From Microbacterium trichothecenolyticum (GTDB lineage: Bacteria > Actinomycetota > Actinomycetes > Actinomycetales > Microbacteriaceae), in assembly GCF_000956465.1 (NCBI RefSeq), contig NZ_JYJA01000027.1:62001-126000 (forward strand): 64,000 nucleotides of DNA, written 5' to 3'. Positions 62,119-64,000 of the stretch are shown here, piece after piece. The notes beneath the pieces are model-generated. The model made no database searches. It saw only the letters and a list, made by a program, of their open reading frames with translations, and had not been told where the DNA came from. Made by a program: the position numbers and the translations under genes. Each line of letters begins with the position of its first letter. Position 1 is the first letter of the stretch.

Positions 62119-63611
62119 GCCGAGACCTCCTTCTTCGAACGGCCGGCTTCGACGCGCCGCGCGGCATCGCCCGCCGAGGCTCCCTTGAGGTACGCGGCCA
62201 GGCCGTGACGGCCACCCTCGCGGCCGTAGCCGGACTCCTTGTAACCGCCGAACGGCGACGACGGGTCGAACCGGTTGAACGTGTTCGCCCACACGACGCC
62301 CGCGCGCAGCTTGTCGGCGACGGCGAGGATGCGCGAGCCCTTCTCGGTCCACACACCCGCTGACAGGCCGTAGGGGGTGTTGTTCGCCTTCGCGATCGCC
62401 TCGTCGGGCGTGCGGAAGGTGAGGACCGACAGCACGGGACCGAAGATCTCGTCACGTGCGATGCGGTGGCTCGACTGGACGTTCGTGAAGATGGTCGGCG
62501 CGAACCAGAACCCCTTGTCGGGGATCACGCAGTCGGCCGTCCAGCGCTCGGCGCCCTCCTCGTCGCCGATGCGCGACAGCTCGCGCACCCGGTTGAGCTG
62601 CTCGAGCGAGTTGATCGCGCCGATGTCGGTGTTCTTGTCGAGCGGGTCGCCGAGACGCAGCGTCGACAGGCGCGCCTTGAGCCGGTCGACGACCTCGTCG
62701 TGGATCGATTCCTGCACCACGAGGCGGCTCCCCGCGCAGCACACCTGACCCTGGTTGAAGAAGATCCCCGTCACGATGCCGTCGATGGCCTGCTCGATCG
62801 GGGCGTCCTCGAAGATGATGTTCGCCGCCTTGCCGCCGAGCTCGAGCGTCACCTTCTTGTCGGTGCCGGCGACCGCCTTCGCGATCTCCCGGCCGACGGC
62901 GGTGGAGCCGGTGAACGCCACCTTGTCGACGTCGGGATGCCGCACCAGCGCCGCCCCCGTCGCGCCGGCCCCCGTCACGACGTTGACCACGCCCGGCGGA
63001 AGGTCGGCCTGCTGCAGGATCTCGGCGAACAGGAGCGCGGTGAGCGGCGTCGTCTCGGCGGGCTTGAGCACGACCGTGTTGCCGGCCGCGAGCGCCGGCG
63101 CGATCTTCCACGCGAGCATGAGGAGCGGGAAGTTCCAGGGGATCACCTGGCCCGCGACGCCGAGGGGCTTCGGGTCGGACCCCAGCCCCGCGTAGTCGAG
63201 CTTGTCGGCCCAGCCCGCGTAGTAGAAGAACCACGCGGCCACCAGCGGCACGTCGACGTCGCGGCTCTCCTTGATGGGCTTGCCGTTGTCGAGGCTCTCG
63301 GCGACGGCGAGCTCGCGGGCGCGCTCCTGCACGAGGCGGGCGATGCGGAACAGGTACTTGCCGCGGTCGCGGCCGCTCATCTTCGACCACGTCTTGTCGT
63401 AGGCGCGGCGCGCGGCGGCGACGGCGTCGTCGACATCCGCCTCGCTCGCCGAGGCGATGGTCGCGATGCGCGTCTCGTCGGCCGGCGAGATCGTCACGAA
63501 CGACTCGCCCGTGCCGGGACGGAAGTCGCCGTCGATGAACAGCCCGTACTCGTCGCGCAGATTCAGGATGGCGCGGGACTCGGGCGCCGGTGCGTACTCG
63601 AGGAAACTCAT
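62115..63611 (-). CDS. Aldehyde dehydrogenase
   Basis: A 498-residue NAD(P)-dependent enzyme oxidising an aldehyde to an acid. VIPWNFPLLML and VLKPAETTPL bind NAD, FTGSTAVGREI is the Rossmann turn, Glu is in VTLELGGKAAN, and the catalytic cysteine is Cys291 in FNQGQVCCAG. Its downstream partner is a truncated paralogue, and upstream is deoC, whose product is acetaldehyde, so acetaldehyde is the likely substrate. The ATG at 63611 follows a GAAAGAGATG region. Confidence 0.93.
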   Translation of the reverse strand: MSFLEYAPAPESRAILNLRDEYGLFIDGDFRPGTGESFVTISPADETRIATIASASEADVDDAVAAARRAYDKTWSKMSGRDRGKYLFRIARLVQERARELAVAESLDNGKPIKESRDVDVPLVAAWFFYYAGWADKLDYAGLGSDPKPLGVAGQVIPWNFPLLMLAWKIAPALAAGNTVVLKPAETTPLTALLFAEILQQADLPPGVVNVVTGAGATGAALVRHPDVDKVAFTGSTAVGREIAKAVAGTDKKVTLELGGKAANIIFEDAPIEQAIDGIVTGIFFNQGQVCCAGSRLVVQESIHDEVVDRLKARLSTLRLGDPLDKNTDIGAINSLEQLNRVRELSRIGDEEGAERWTADCVIPDKGFWFAPTIFTNVQSSHRIARDEIFGPVLSVLTFRTPDEAIAKANNTPYGLSAGVWTEKGSRILAVADKLRAGVVWANTFNRFDPSSPFGGYKESGYGREGGRHGLAAYLKGASAGDAARRVEAGRSKKEVSA

Positions 63612-63648
63612 GAGTGCATCTCTTTCGGTTGCTGAGCCTGTCGAAGCA

Positions 63649-64000
63649 TCAGTCGATGGTCACGTAGTCGGCGCCGGAATAGTGCCCCGTCTTGAGCTTC
63701 TGCCGCTGCAGGAGCACGTCGTTGAGGAGACTGGATGCCCCGTACCGGAACAGGTGCGGCTGCAGCCACTCCTCGCCCGCGATCTCGGCGACGGTGACGA
63801 GATACTTGATGGCGTCCTTCGAGGTGCGGATGCCGCCGGCCGGCTTCACGCCGACCTTCTCGCCGGTGGCACGGTGCCAGTCGCGCACGACCTCGAGCAT
63901 GAGGAGCGTGACCGGCAGCGTCGCGGCCGGCTGCACCTTGCCCGTCGACGTCTTGATGAAGTCGCCGCCGGCGAGGATCGCCAGCCACGACGCGCGCTTG
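63649..64000 (-). CDS. deoC: Deoxyribose-phosphate aldolase (C-terminal part)
   Basis: It cleaves 2-deoxyribose-5-phosphate to glyceraldehyde-3-phosphate and acetaldehyde in deoxynucleoside breakdown. The visible ~116 residues carry the Schiff-base lysine in GDFIKTSTGK and the second active-site Lys in VGVKPAGGIRTSKD. They end in GHYSGADYVTID, typical of the longer actinobacterial form. The N-terminus lies beyond the window. The stop is 37 bp before the aldehyde dehydrogenase start, so these three genes look like an operon. Confidence 0.95.
   Translation of the reverse strand, partial: KRASWLAILAGGDFIKTSTGKVQPAATLPVTLLMLEVVRDWHRATGEKVGVKPAGGIRTSKDAIKYLVTVAEIAGEEWLQPHLFRYGASSLLNDVLLQRQKLKTGHYSGADYVTID

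Noticed and set aside
61255..63611. The two aldehyde dehydrogenase genes as one frameshifted gene
   Set aside because: The upstream gene is complete with its own C-terminus, and the downstream one begins again at the N-terminal domain, so they are paralogues and not halves.
1..64000. CRISPR arrays, tRNA/rRNA genes, insertion sequences or prophage
   Set aside because: No regularly spaced repeats, no cloverleaf or rRNA sequence, and no transposase, integrase or phage structural protein could be recognised on either strand.

Overview
This window is chromosomal DNA from a high-GC Gram-positive actinobacterium. The GC-rich third positions, frequent GTG/TTG starts, DUF5302 and CE1758/CE1759 family proteins, the glutamate decarboxylase and the DtxR-type iron box all point to Microbacteriaceae, most likely Microbacterium or a close relative. 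That is inferred from gene content, not from a marker-gene tree. I see no rRNA, tRNA, CRISPR array, transposase, integrase or phage module. The two ends cut through genes: a DUF4395 protein on the left and deoC on the right.

Layout. 0-8 kb is a housekeeping block: OsmC-type peroxidase, TIGR01777 epimerase, dapB with a coupled TPR membrane protein, GNAT, histidine phosphatase, a degenerate aldo/keto reductase and pnp. 8.2-8.7 kb holds three tiny charged proteins. 8.8-14.6 kb holds a DctA-type C4-dicarboxylate transporter divergent from its likely CitA/CitB-type two-component system, then glutamate decarboxylase with a coupled YrhK-like membrane protein. 14.6-20 kb holds a glycosyltransferase fused to an SGNH hydrolase, a DedA-like protein, a DNA/RNA non-specific nuclease and a flavin reductase/luciferase-like monooxygenase pair. 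20.2-26.8 kb is an alpha-galactoside locus: ROK regulator, GH36 alpha-galactosidase, lipoprotein binding protein and two permeases, without an ATPase gene. 26.8-30.5 kb holds two alpha/beta-fold esterases and a membrane acyltransferase. 30.7-35.7 kb is a heme/iron region: a Tat-exported MpaB/Lcp-like oxygenase and the efeUOB ferrous-iron operon behind a DtxR/IdeR-type box.

35.7-45.5 kb holds a WYL regulator divergent from an epoxide hydrolase, an IPNS-like dioxygenase, rpsO, MFS and DMT transporters, YceI, FKBP, a PrsW-type protease and an FAH-family hydrolase. 45.5-52.7 kb holds a proline-rich membrane protein, aspA, a cyclic-nucleotide-type phosphodiesterase, a Pit phosphate transporter with a coupled small membrane protein and an oligopeptidase B-like S9 peptidase. 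52.7-64 kb holds pfkA, a tryptophan-rich unknown, a SNF2 helicase, a lipoprotein, GDPD, coaBC, an NRDE-family protein, a truncated plus a full-length aldehyde dehydrogenase and deoC.

How the genes fit together. The clear functional units are C4-dicarboxylate uptake with sensing (aspA, 36 kb away, makes fumarate and could feed the same pool), alpha-galactoside uptake and hydrolysis, iron uptake with heme enzymes, and deoxyribose-5-phosphate cleavage to acetaldehyde followed by aldehyde oxidation. rpsO, pnp and dapB keep the order and strand usual in actinobacteria, but rpsO lies about 31 kb from pnp, which suggests that the accessory block between them was inserted or rearranged there. Many terminator-like hairpins at gene ends are built from one over-represented word, GGATGC/GCATCC. 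I found no clearly new multi-gene system. The best leads are the glycosyltransferase-SGNH fusion, the reductase that lost two catalytic residues, the three small charged proteins, the coupled partner of Pit, and two unexplained intergenic hairpins (43.2 kb and 52.7 kb).
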